Positions 8,002 to 16,120 of a DNA stretch of 64,000 nucleotides are shown here, one piece after another. The stretch spans positions 1 through 64,000 of the forward strand of contig CAZJYI010000049.1 of assembly GCA_964550025.1 (NCBI GenBank), written 5' to 3'. Under the pieces are notes generated by a model. That model ran no database searches, was not told where the DNA came from, and saw only the letters and a list, made by a program, of their open reading frames with translations. The DNA is from CAZJYI01 sp964550025. GTDB lineage: Bacteria; Verrucomicrobiota; Kiritimatiellia; UBA8416; CAYOBW01. The stretch's first letter is position 1. Every line of letters starts with the position of its first letter. Position numbers and translations under genes: made by a program.

Positions 8002-9168
8002 TCAGTCGTCCTGCGGGGCGCGGGGGAGCCGCACGGTCGCCCGTATGCCGTTCTCGGGACGATTCACCAGGGAAATGGTTCCCCCGTGGCCCTCGATGAT
8101 CTTCTTGGTTATAAAGAGACCCAGCCCCATGCCGTCCGATTGCCCTTTCGTCGAGTGGCCGGGCGCAAAGACGGCTTCGATCTGGTCGTCCGGGATTCCA
8201 CAGCCGTTGTCTTCGATGACAACCTGCAGACCGTTGTTATCCGTTTCCCAGCTCAGTCGCACCTGGCCTCGCCGTGGCGGCAAAGCCTGCAGAGCATTGG
8301 TCAGGATATTCTGAAGGGCGCGGAACAACTGAAGACGATTGGCCCTGACGCGGCAGGTCTGCGCGCCGGGTGCCGTCACGATGCACGCCCCTCTCTTGGC
8401 GGCCAGCGGCGTGCAGCTTTCGACCAGGTCCCCGATCACGGAGGCCAGATCGATGACTTCCGTCTCCAGTGCCTTCTTGCTCGCCAGGTCGCGCCACATG
8501 TTGGACATCTCCTGGCAGCGCTGGGCGTTCTTGGCGATAATCTCCAGGTAGTCGATTGTCTCCCGCGGAGTGCTCTTCTGCCATTGGTCCGTGCTGCGCA
8601 GGTCGTCGATCAGGAGCTGAACGTATCCGCAGATGACGCTCAGGGGGTTGCGCAGGTCGTGAACAAACTCCGACGACGCCTGGCCCAGTGTCGCGAAGTG
8701 TTCCTTGTCCGAGACTTCTTTCTGGAGCTGTGCGTTGATGCGCTCCACCTGGTCGAAGGTCTCGTTGCGTTTGCGCGCCACGCGCGCGGCTCTCGTCTGC
8801 TCGACGTATTTCCCTACCATCTGGCGCAGGTCGTTCGTGTCGAACGGCTTCTTGAGGTAGTCCGTGGCACCCAGCCTGATGGCTTCCTGGGCCGTCTCCA
8901 ACGTCCCGAATCCCGTCAGCATGACCACGGAGACGTCGTTGTCGATGTGGCGGATTTCGCGCAGCCCCTCGATGCCGTTCTTCTCCGGCATCTTGATATC
9001 CATGATGATGACGTCGGGCGATTCCTTGCGCATGAGCGCGATGCCGTTGTCGACGCCGTCGGCACAGAACACATCGTGTTCTTCGTTCAGGAGAAAGCGG
9101 ATACTCTCGCGCGGCCCAAGTTCATCGTCGATGACGAGTACGCTGCTGCGGCGTGTTTCGGCGCTCAT
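8002..9168 (-). CDS. Response-regulator receiver fused to a histidine kinase
   Basis: 388-aa soluble signalling protein. Residues 1-125 form a CheY-type receiver with acidic pocket (IDDE), phospho-acceptor Asp57 in VIIMDIKMPEKNG, Thr in MLTGFG and Lys in YLKKPF. A coiled linker (~128-160) leads to a DHp domain with His170 in EFVHDLRNP. The HATPase_c domain follows with the N box NILTNALQAL, G1 box EDNGCGIPDD and G2 box GMGLGLFITKKII. There is no DNA-binding output domain. Its ATG overlaps the stop of the upstream membrane kinase gene by 4 nt (ATGA at 9165-9168), indicating translational coupling and a likely phosphorelay between the two. Confidence 0.93.
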   Translation of the reverse strand: MSAETRRSSVLVIDDELGPRESIRFLLNEEHDVFCADGVDNGIALMRKESPDVIIMDIKMPEKNGIEGLREIRHIDNDVSVVMLTGFGTLETAQEAIRLGATDYLKKPFDTNDLRQMVGKYVEQTRAARVARKRNETFDQVERINAQLQKEVSDKEHFATLGQASSEFVHDLRNPLSVICGYVQLLIDDLRSTDQWQKSTPRETIDYLEIIAKNAQRCQEMSNMWRDLASKKALETEVIDLASVIGDLVESCTPLAAKRGACIVTAPGAQTCRVRANRLQLFRALQNILTNALQALPPRRGQVRLSWETDNNGLQVVIEDNGCGIPDDQIEAVFAPGHSTKGQSDGMGLGLFITKKIIEGHGGTISLVNRPENGIRATVRLPRAPQDD

Positions 9169-11756
9169 GACTGTAGCCGTACCTTGTCGGTGCGTTCCTT
9201 CTGCGGCCCTATCAATGGGAAGGCAACATGGAACTGCGTGCCCCTGCCGACTTCACTTTCCACGTCAAGTATGGCGTCGTGTTCCTGAATGATGCCGTGT
9301 GCAACCGACAACCCCAAGCCCGTACCAGTGCTTTTCGTAGTGAAAAACGGGTCGAAAATGTGCCCCAGATCCTCGCGCTTGATTCCCGATCCAGTGTCAT
9401 GGACGGTAACACTGACATGGGCCTTTGACAAGATGTCTTTCCAGGCTCCGCGCGACGGGATGCCGGGCGCCGCGATTTCCGTGCTGACGGTCAGCGTTCC
9501 GCCCCTTCCCATGGCGTCGACCGCGTTGAGGAAGAAGTTCACGAACACCTGTTCCAGCAGGTCGGGATCGCCTTCGATGGTGTTGTTGCCAGCTCCCCAT
9601 TGGGTGACGACGTCAATGCCCTTTTGCCGTATCGGGGCCCGTACGAGCTCGATGCACTGTTCCAGGATGTCCTGTATGACGACGGGACGCAGCTTGGCGT
9701 TGGCCGGTCTGCCGAATCGCAGGAGCTGGTTGACGATCGAGTCGATACGGTTGACCTCCTTGCCGACGAGCGTGGTGAACGTCTCGCGGAAGTCGGAGTC
9801 GTGATAGCGTTCGGGGAGAAGCTGTGAAAAGGTCTTGAGCGTAACCAGGGGGTTCTTTATCTCGTGCGCCATCCCGGCCGACAGCGTGCCGAGGCTGGCG
9901 AGATGCGTTGTGCGCCGTACCTGCGTTTCCAGTTTCTTCACCAGGGTCAGGTCGTTGAATACGATCAAAACGCCGGAGACGGTTCCCTTGTGACCGCGGA
10001 AGACGCTGCTGCCGAGTTGAAGCGGCACCTCGTCGACGGATGTGTCGGCCCTCTCGGTTCGGATGCTTACATCCTGGTTGCGGATGCCCTCGCCGGAGCG
10101 CAAAGCCTCGTTGAAGGCCATGACGAGGGGTGCGGGAAGGACATCGATGGGTTGCCGCAGCAAGTCGCGCTGATGCATGTCGAGAATCCGCAGGGCCTCA
10201 CGGTTGCAGACGGTGACGATCCCGTCATTGTTGGCGGCGACGACGCCGCTCACGAGGTTGTCGACCAGGATGTCATTGTAGATCTTGCTGTCTTCGAGCT
10301 CGGTATAGAGTCGGGCATTTTCCACGGCTACGCCGAGCTGATCCGTGGCGCCGGCCAGGGCGTCCTGTTCCAGGATGCCATAGACGCGACCTGACAGCCG
10401 AGGTCCCAGGAGCACGATGCCGCTCACTGCGCCCTTGTAGCGGACCGCCGCCGCCGCGGCCGCATCGAGACGCAGCATCTCGTGAGCGGCCCGTTCCAAG
10501 CCGCGCGACGGGGGAAGGCGGTGGATTGCTTCAGCGACCAGGGGCGACCTGGACGAGGCCACCGCCCGCGCCAGCGGGCCGTCCGCCTCCAGGCTTTGCA
10601 CCGGTTCCGGCGGCAAGCTCTGGCCGCGGCGTGGCTGGGAACCCGCGTATCCGTCTTCCGATACGCGCGGGAAGCGTCGCGTGAATCGGTCACCCTCCGC
10701 GAGAAATATCTCGACGCGGTCCGTACCGACGGCTTCCTTGATGAGTTTCGAGAAGCGTTCGCACATAACGTCGACGGAGCCGATGGATTGCAGGAGTGCG
10801 CCGGCGCTCTTAACGGCCCTCGCAACGTCGGTGGCGGGCGTATGGACGAACAGCGTGTTGGCGAAGCGCTGCATCAGACCGTGCGCCGGTGTCATGGAGA
10901 AAGCGACGGCAAGTGCCGACAGCAGGTGAGGCAGCGTGTCACGCCAGGGCACGAAGCCCGGAATAACCGCGCGCGTCGTCAGCAGAACTCCGCTGTAGAG
11001 CGATACAAGGCAGGCGATCAGCAGGGCCTGCGCCGTAACGCGGCGCAGGATGTACCCGACCTCCATGATGCGGCGGGTGGCAATGCCGTGGGCGATGGTC
11101 ACGTTCAGCGCGAGGACAGCGAGAGGGACCAGCGTCACCGAGCGGGAGCTGCCGGTGATCATGGGGATCATCACGGCGAAGGCCAAGCCGAAGAAGAGGG
11201 CGAGGCCGCAGCCGAGCATCACGAACTGCAGTTCCGTTCTGATGATGCCTCGCGATCCGCGGATGTCCTTGCCGAAGAAGTACACCAGTGCGAGGATGGC
11301 GACAGCGTATACCACCGCGATCACGACAATGCCCGGCCCGAAGAGGGGTTGCGCCGGGCGCGGCAGCGGCATGTTCTCCGGTACAACCACGTCTCGTACG
11401 TACAGCCGGGTATGGCACAGGATGGCCACGGCCAGGGTGACGACCAGCCAGGGGACCGATTGGCGGGCAATGGAGGGCCACGTGTTCTGGCGCCTGGTGA
11501 TCGACAGCCGCAGGCAGTTGAAGACGATGGGAAGGCAGACACCGACGGCGGCGGAACCGCGCACGCTCGCGGCTACGGTGCCGGTATTGGTGGACATGAA
11601 GCTGATCGCCAGCCAGATCAGGTACAGGGACAGTATCGTCGAAAGCACCAGGAAGCACTGGTTGGTCAGCCGTCTCGGATTCGTGTACCAGATGCCAATC
11701 CCGAGCGTGAGGTTTGCCACGATGGTGGCGATATGGATCACGAAGATCGGGTTCAT
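9165..11756 (-). CDS. Membrane sensor histidine kinase (7TM-like, GAF, PAS, HisKA, HATPase)
   Basis: 863-aa sensor. Residues 1-285 hold seven or eight hydrophobic helices resembling the 7TM N-terminal region of some histidine kinases. A GAF-like region (about 320-490) is followed by a PAS domain starting near 505 (LVSGVVAANNDGIVTVCNRE). A HisKA domain carries the phospho-acceptor His in GMAHEIKNPLVTLKTF, near residue 632. The catalytic domain has FFLNAVDAM (N box), HDTGSGI (G1) and GTGLGLSVAHGII (G2). The ATG at 11756 overlaps the ketosynthase stop (ATGA at 11753-11756), which fixes this start. The ligand is unknown. It resembles the soluble kinase at 19756 in the DHp segment (LLPERY). Confidence 0.93.
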   Translation of the reverse strand: MNPIFVIHIATIVANLTLGIGIWYTNPRRLTNQCFLVLSTILSLYLIWLAISFMSTNTGTVAASVRGSAAVGVCLPIVFNCLRLSITRRQNTWPSIARQSVPWLVVTLAVAILCHTRLYVRDVVVPENMPLPRPAQPLFGPGIVVIAVVYAVAILALVYFFGKDIRGSRGIIRTELQFVMLGCGLALFFGLAFAVMIPMITGSSRSVTLVPLAVLALNVTIAHGIATRRIMEVGYILRRVTAQALLIACLVSLYSGVLLTTRAVIPGFVPWRDTLPHLLSALAVAFSMTPAHGLMQRFANTLFVHTPATDVARAVKSAGALLQSIGSVDVMCERFSKLIKEAVGTDRVEIFLAEGDRFTRRFPRVSEDGYAGSQPRRGQSLPPEPVQSLEADGPLARAVASSRSPLVAEAIHRLPPSRGLERAAHEMLRLDAAAAAAVRYKGAVSGIVLLGPRLSGRVYGILEQDALAGATDQLGVAVENARLYTELEDSKIYNDILVDNLVSGVVAANNDGIVTVCNREALRILDMHQRDLLRQPIDVLPAPLVMAFNEALRSGEGIRNQDVSIRTERADTSVDEVPLQLGSSVFRGHKGTVSGVLIVFNDLTLVKKLETQVRRTTHLASLGTLSAGMAHEIKNPLVTLKTFSQLLPERYHDSDFRETFTTLVGKEVNRIDSIVNQLLRFGRPANAKLRPVVIQDILEQCIELVRAPIRQKGIDVVTQWGAGNNTIEGDPDLLEQVFVNFFLNAVDAMGRGGTLTVSTEIAAPGIPSRGAWKDILSKAHVSVTVHDTGSGIKREDLGHIFDPFFTTKSTGTGLGLSVAHGIIQEHDAILDVESEVGRGTQFHVAFPLIGPQKERTDKVRLQS

Positions 11757-13000
11757 ACGTCGTCCATGCGCTCGACGACTATGCAGTCGTTGCCGCCGCC
11801 CAGACCGTGCACGTTGATCAGGGCGCACTTGATGCGTGCCAGCCTTGGTTCACGGGCCACGTAGTCCAGATCGCAGCCGGGCGCAGGGTTGTCGAGGTTG
11901 GCGGTCGGAGGAATCAGTCCGCTCTCCATGGCACAGGCGGTGGCAATGAGCTGCAGCGGTCCGGCCCCCGAGATGGGGTTGCCGATGACGCCCTTGATGG
12001 ACGTCACGGGTACCCGGTAGGCTGATCGCCCGAAAACGCGCTTGATGGCCTCAGTTTCAACCCTGTCGATCACGGGGTGTCCGGGGCCGTGAGCGCAGAC
12101 GAAATCGATGTCTTCCGGGCGCCGGCCGGCGTTGGCCAGCGTGATTTCGATGGCCTCGCCCATGCCCGATCCGGGATCCTGCAGCTCCGGATCGCCCCGC
12201 CGTCCGAAGCCGAGGATTTCGCAGTATATGCGCGTGCCCCGCGCCAAGGCGTGCTCGAGGTTCTCCAGGACGATCAACCCCGTTCCTTCCGAGATCACGC
12301 CCGAATCACAGTCGCTGTCGAAAGGGCGGCTGGCATGCTCGGGATCGTCGTTGCGGCGGGAACACAATCCGGCCTTGTCCAGGCACGCGAACGGCAGCGG
12401 AGAGATGAGTGCGTCTCCCCCGCCGGCGATCGCCACGTCGGCTTCTCCGAGACGGACCACCGACATTGCCTCCCCGATGGCCTCCAGTCCGGCTGCGCAA
12501 GCGGTGGATACCGTCTGCGCGCGCGTCGAGAATCCCAGCTCCTCCGACACGGCACTGGCTGCCTGCTGTGGAATGGTGGCATCGACACTGTAGGACGGAA
12601 CGCGCGCCGGGCCCCGCGTGTGAAGACGGTCCGTGATGTGGGCCAGCACGTCCATGGCGCTGCCGCTGGCGCCGAGAATAACCGGGATGTTGCCCCCGCT
12701 GTTGTCGCCGCGATAGCCGAGCAGCCCGGCGTCCGTGATGGCCTCTTTGGCCGCGGCCAGCGCGAATTGCGTATGGCGGGCCAGACGATCCACCCTTGTC
12801 CTGGGCTCGAGGTAATCCAGCAGGTCGAAGTTCTTGACCTCGCCGGCAATCTTGGACTTGAACCCACGTGCATCGAAGAGCGTGATGGGCCCGATACCGC
12901 TTCGGCAGGTCAGCAGGGAATCCCAGAACGCGGACTTGCCGATCCCATTCGGCGCTACGACCCCCACTCCCGTCACGACAACTCTCTGGCGCGTCAGCAT
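11753..13000 (-). CDS. Beta-ketoacyl synthase (FabF/KAS II-like) with atypical triad
   Basis: 415-aa thiolase-fold ketosynthase. The active-site Cys168 (VSTACAAGLEAIG) and first His304 (VCAHGPGHP) are in place. The second catalytic His expected in the K-S/T-x-x-GH motif is replaced: the sequence reads SIKGVIGNPISGAG, with Asn341 and Lys336 kept. The C-terminal NVHGLGGGN matches the FabF NSFGFGGTN loop. FabF normally condenses malonyl-ACP with acyl-ACP. Here the product is more likely specialised lipid, polyene or polyketide-like, because no fab genes are nearby and it is coupled to a two-component system. GGAGG at 13010-13014 is 9 nt before the ATG at 13000 and only 3 nt before the alternative at 13006. 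Confidence 0.88.
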   Translation of the reverse strand: MLTRQRVVVTGVGVVAPNGIGKSAFWDSLLTCRSGIGPITLFDARGFKSKIAGEVKNFDLLDYLEPRTRVDRLARHTQFALAAAKEAITDAGLLGYRGDNSGGNIPVILGASGSAMDVLAHITDRLHTRGPARVPSYSVDATIPQQAASAVSEELGFSTRAQTVSTACAAGLEAIGEAMSVVRLGEADVAIAGGGDALISPLPFACLDKAGLCSRRNDDPEHASRPFDSDCDSGVISEGTGLIVLENLEHALARGTRIYCEILGFGRRGDPELQDPGSGMGEAIEITLANAGRRPEDIDFVCAHGPGHPVIDRVETEAIKRVFGRSAYRVPVTSIKGVIGNPISGAGPLQLIATACAMESGLIPPTANLDNPAPGCDLDYVAREPRLARIKCALINVHGLGGGNDCIVVERMDDV

Positions 13001-13110
13001 CGGCATACACCTCCACGGCAGGGAACAGGGTATCCCCCGCGCTGCCGGAAGTCCAGTCGAAAGCCTTGATGCGGACGGCGTTACGAAGCGGCTACTTCGC
13101 ATTTCCCTGA

Positions 13111-13139
13111 TTGACGTATCAGTGTTTCTATCATACAAA
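13111..13139 (+). promoter_or_regulatory. Possible sigma70-type promoter for the FadL-like gene
   Basis: TTGACG, a 17-bp spacer and TACAAA, 80 bp upstream of the FadL-like start. The -35 is good and the -10 matches 4 of 6. This is an AT-richer patch in a GC-rich window. Confidence 0.35.
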
Positions 13140-13218
13140 ACACCAAGGCCTACGGAGTGTCTCTGGTGCGCCGTAGGGGACGAAGCGTCCAGGACGTAGA
13201 ACAGGAGGAGGTGCCGGC

Positions 13219-14442
13219 ATGAGGGAAGCAAGACTTCGCGCGAGCATTACGGGGCTGATCGGGCAACGGATTCTGCCGACCATGGCGATCGTACTGGCGG
13301 CTTCATCGCTGGCCCTGGGCCACGGCTTCCGGAATCCGCCCGCGGGGGCGGTCGGTGTGGCAATGGACGGCGGCAAGATCGCCAACATCGACGACGCTTC
13401 GGCGGCAACCATCAACCCGGCCAACCTGGTCGACGCCAAGCGGGGCGTACTCATCTCGGCCACCTATGCCGACAGTGAGACCGACCTGAGCACACCCATC
13501 GGGTCGCTGAGTACCCGTGGCGGCGACGCCATTCTGCCGAGCATCTTCGGTGTGCTGCCCCTTGGCGACGGCGGTCTCGTTGCCGGCCTCGGGCTGACCA
13601 GCCCTTACGGGCAGTCGACGGAATGGCCGGTCGGGCGCGGCGTGACCAGCTACTTTGCCGAGATGACCACCCTCGGGATCTTCCCCTCGGTGGCCACCCG
13701 GCTTGGCGACGCGGTGTCGATCGCCGTCGGCGTGGACGTCTATCGCTCGGAGCTCGAGCTCAAGAGCAGCGTGTCGGGAACGGACGGAACGGTGTTGAGC
13801 CTGTCCGGCGACGGGGTTGGCGTCGGCGTCAACGCGGCCGTGACCTGGCGCATGACCGAACGGCAGCGCCTCGCCTGCACGTACCGTTCGCCGTACAGCG
13901 TGGAGTACGAGGGTGACACCGAGTTCAGTTCCGCTCTGCTCGCGTCCAGCGACTTCGAAACGGAGATCGACTTCCCCAGTACGGTGGCATTCGGCTACGG
14001 CATCCAGCTTACGGACACGGTAGCGCTGGGTGCGGACGTGGAATGGGTTGAGTTCTCGCGCAACGAGTCCCTGTTGATGGACTACGGGCTGTACAACTTC
14101 GCCGACGACTTCCAGGACCAGCGCGTCATCGCGCAGGACTGGGACGACGTCTGGACGGTGGGCGTGGCCGGTTCCTGGGACGTGGCCGAAGCGTGGACAC
14201 TGCGGGGCGGCTACAAGTACATGGAGTCGCCGATTCCCGACAGTACGCTGGCGGCAACGCTGCCCGACGCGGACAAGCACGCGTTGTCGGCCGGGATCGG
14301 GTGGCAGGGCGAGAAGGACGCCGTGGATGTCGGCTACATGTACCTGATTCTCGATGACCGCGACGTCGTAACGGCGGGTATTCCGCTCTCTTACGAGTCG
14401 ACGTCTTACCTCGTGGCCGTCAACTACTCCCGGCAGTTCTGA
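13219..14442 (+). CDS. FadL/OmpP1/TodX-type outer-membrane protein
   Basis: 407-aa outer-membrane beta-barrel. An N-terminal signal region (about residues 1-34, hydrophobic core MAIVLAASSLALG) leads to GFRNPPAGAVGVAMDGGKIA and NIDDASAATINPANL. These match the conserved N-terminal hatch of FadL proteins (DDASAxxxNPAGL). The rest alternates short beta-strands and ends in a terminal aromatic (YSRQF), as expected for BAM-dependent insertion. FadL proteins carry long-chain fatty acids or other hydrophobic molecules across the outer membrane. The gene diverges from the ketosynthase operon, so a lipid connection between the two is possible. A very strong ribosome binding site (GGAGGAGGTG at 13204-13213) supports the start. 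Confidence 0.9.
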   Translation: MREARLRASITGLIGQRILPTMAIVLAASSLALGHGFRNPPAGAVGVAMDGGKIANIDDASAATINPANLVDAKRGVLISATYADSETDLSTPIGSLSTRGGDAILPSIFGVLPLGDGGLVAGLGLTSPYGQSTEWPVGRGVTSYFAEMTTLGIFPSVATRLGDAVSIAVGVDVYRSELELKSSVSGTDGTVLSLSGDGVGVGVNAAVTWRMTERQRLACTYRSPYSVEYEGDTEFSSALLASSDFETEIDFPSTVAFGYGIQLTDTVALGADVEWVEFSRNESLLMDYGLYNFADDFQDQRVIAQDWDDVWTVGVAGSWDVAEAWTLRGGYKYMESPIPDSTLAATLPDADKHALSAGIGWQGEKDAVDVGYMYLILDDRDVVTAGIPLSYESTSYLVAVNYSRQF

Positions 14443-14467
14443 CGACAGCCGGCGTCGGAAAGCACAC

Positions 14468-15889
14468 ATGAAGATCCTGCTGGTCGAGCCGGCGCCGACG
14501 CCGCATGATTTCACGACGGGCTTTGCGGCCATGCCGGAGCCGCTGGGACTGGAGACCATCGCGGCGGGACTGGGCGCGCATCATGATGTTCGCCTTCTGG
14601 ATCTGAGAGTCGGGGGCGAGCTTTCGGCGACGCTGGAGGATTTCGAGCCCGACGTCGTGGCCACCGGCGCGGTCGTTACCGCCGTGCCCGAGGCCAAGCG
14701 CATCCTCCGTGAGGCGAAGGAACACAATCCGCGGACGCTTACCGTGGTCGGGGGGCATCACGTCACGCTCTCTCCCGGCGATCTTGCTGTGCCGACGATT
14801 GACGTTGCCGTGTTCGGGGAGGGGGAGGAGACGTTCCCCGAGCTGATTGCCGTTCACGAAGAGGGCGGCGAGCTGCTGAGTGTGCCGGGACTGGCCGTGC
14901 GTGGCGAGTCCGGGTGGCGCGAGTCGGGGCCTCGCGAGCAGCCGGACCTCGACCGGTTGCCTTTCCCGGACCGCGAGCTCGTCGCGCCGTACCGGGACCG
15001 CTACTTCAGAGGGCCGTGGCGCCCCGTCGCCCTGATATCCACGGCGCGCGGATGCCCTTTCGCCTGCCACTTCTGCACGATGTGGAAGTTCTATCGCTCG
15101 AAGTGCCGCCTGCGGACCGCGGAGAGCGTTGTCGACGAGCTGGCCACACTGTCTCAGCCCTACATCGGCATGGTGGACGACAACACCTTTGCGAGCGTTC
15201 CGCGCGCCTGGGAGATTGTACGGCGCCTGAAAGACGCCGGGCTCGACAAGACGATCCAGACCTACGCCCGGGCCGACACAGTCGTCAAGCATCCCGACCT
15301 GATCGAGGCGTGGCGCGAGGTCGGTATGCAACTCTGCCTCGTCGGGCTCGAGTCTTTCCGGGAGGAGGATCTCAAGGACTGGCGCAAGCGCACGACTTCC
15401 GAACAGAACTGCGAAGCCATTCGCATCCTGCATCGCGTCGGCGTCGAGGCCGTGGCATACATCGTGGTGAATCCCGATTTCACGGCGGACGATTTCGACC
15501 GCGTCAAGCAAACCGTGTCCGATCTCGAATTGACACACCCCATTTTCACCATGCTGACGCCCTTTCCGGGATCGACGCTCTACCGCGACCGAAAGGCCGA
15601 CCTTACGTGCCACGACCTCGAGAAGTACGATCTGTTCCACGCCATTCTCCCGACGCGGCTGCCGGAGCGGGAGTTCTACGAGCGCTTCATCGATCTTTAC
15701 CAGTTCAGCTATCTCTCCCCGCGCAACCACGGGCGGGTCGGCGCCTCCGAGCAGTTCAGCTTCTGGACCTCGATAATGACGGAGATGCTTCTGAACGGCG
15801 ATCCCAATCCCCGGGCGACGGCGCTTGCCAGACTGGCCGCCATGCGCGGTGCGGGCAATAGCCAGACCCCGTCCCAGGAGGGTCCGTGA
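14468..15889 (+). CDS. B12-binding radical SAM enzyme (first of two in tandem)
   Basis: 473-aa protein. The N-terminal ~140 residues form a cobalamin-binding Rossmann-like domain (MKILLVEPAP, VVGGHHVTLSP, FGEGEETFPEL). Residues about 185-400 are a radical SAM barrel with the cluster motif CPFACHFC (CxxxCxxC) and GLESFREEDL. Class B members methylate unactivated carbons or rearrange cofactors and lipids; the substrate here is unknown. The gene starts 25 bp after the FadL-like gene and may share its transcript. The last codons (SQTPSQEGP) lead directly into a long inverted repeat whose conserved border GGGTCCGTGACCGCAGAT contains the TGA stop codon. Confidence 0.9.
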   Translation: MKILLVEPAPTPHDFTTGFAAMPEPLGLETIAAGLGAHHDVRLLDLRVGGELSATLEDFEPDVVATGAVVTAVPEAKRILREAKEHNPRTLTVVGGHHVTLSPGDLAVPTIDVAVFGEGEETFPELIAVHEEGGELLSVPGLAVRGESGWRESGPREQPDLDRLPFPDRELVAPYRDRYFRGPWRPVALISTARGCPFACHFCTMWKFYRSKCRLRTAESVVDELATLSQPYIGMVDDNTFASVPRAWEIVRRLKDAGLDKTIQTYARADTVVKHPDLIEAWREVGMQLCLVGLESFREEDLKDWRKRTTSEQNCEAIRILHRVGVEAVAYIVVNPDFTADDFDRVKQTVSDLELTHPIFTMLTPFPGSTLYRDRKADLTCHDLEKYDLFHAILPTRLPEREFYERFIDLYQFSYLSPRNHGRVGASEQFSFWTSIMTEMLLNGDPNPRATALARLAAMRGAGNSQTPSQEGP

Positions 15890-15894
15890 CCGCA

Positions 15895-16061
15895 GATCCG
15901 AAGTTCGAATATCGAAATCCGAAACAAATGCGAAATCCGAATGTCCAAATGGCCGAAACGAAGAGAGGACTCCGTCTCTTCTCTCCCGTTTTCCCCCGTT
16001 TCCCCCTTTCGAGATTCGAATTTGTTTCGAGTTTCGGTTTTCGAGTTTCGAATTTGCTGTC
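15895..16061. repeat. Long inverted element with 7-nt periodic arms (AATCCGA family, copy 1)
   Basis: The left arm (15895-15960) consists of 7-nt units such as AGTTCGA, ATATCGA and AATCCGA. The right arm (16008-16061) is its imperfect reverse complement. The spacer is pyrimidine-rich (TCTCTTCTCTCCCG followed by C-runs). The stop codon of the upstream radical SAM gene lies in the left border. A further GTGACCGCAGATCCGA border copy occurs at 16085-16100, just before the next gene. Nearly the same element recurs at 17561-17720. Confidence 0.92.
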
Positions 16062-16120
16062 TGAGCCCTCTCTCGGTAGGGAGCGTGACCGCAGATCCGA
16101 TTAGACACAAGGAGACCCGG

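Noticed and set aside
13144..13175. CTACGG/CCGTAG hairpin upstream of the FadL-like gene as a REP-like element
   Set aside because: The GTAG lies at the 3' side rather than at the 5' foot and the stem is only about 7 bp; probably incidental or part of the leader.
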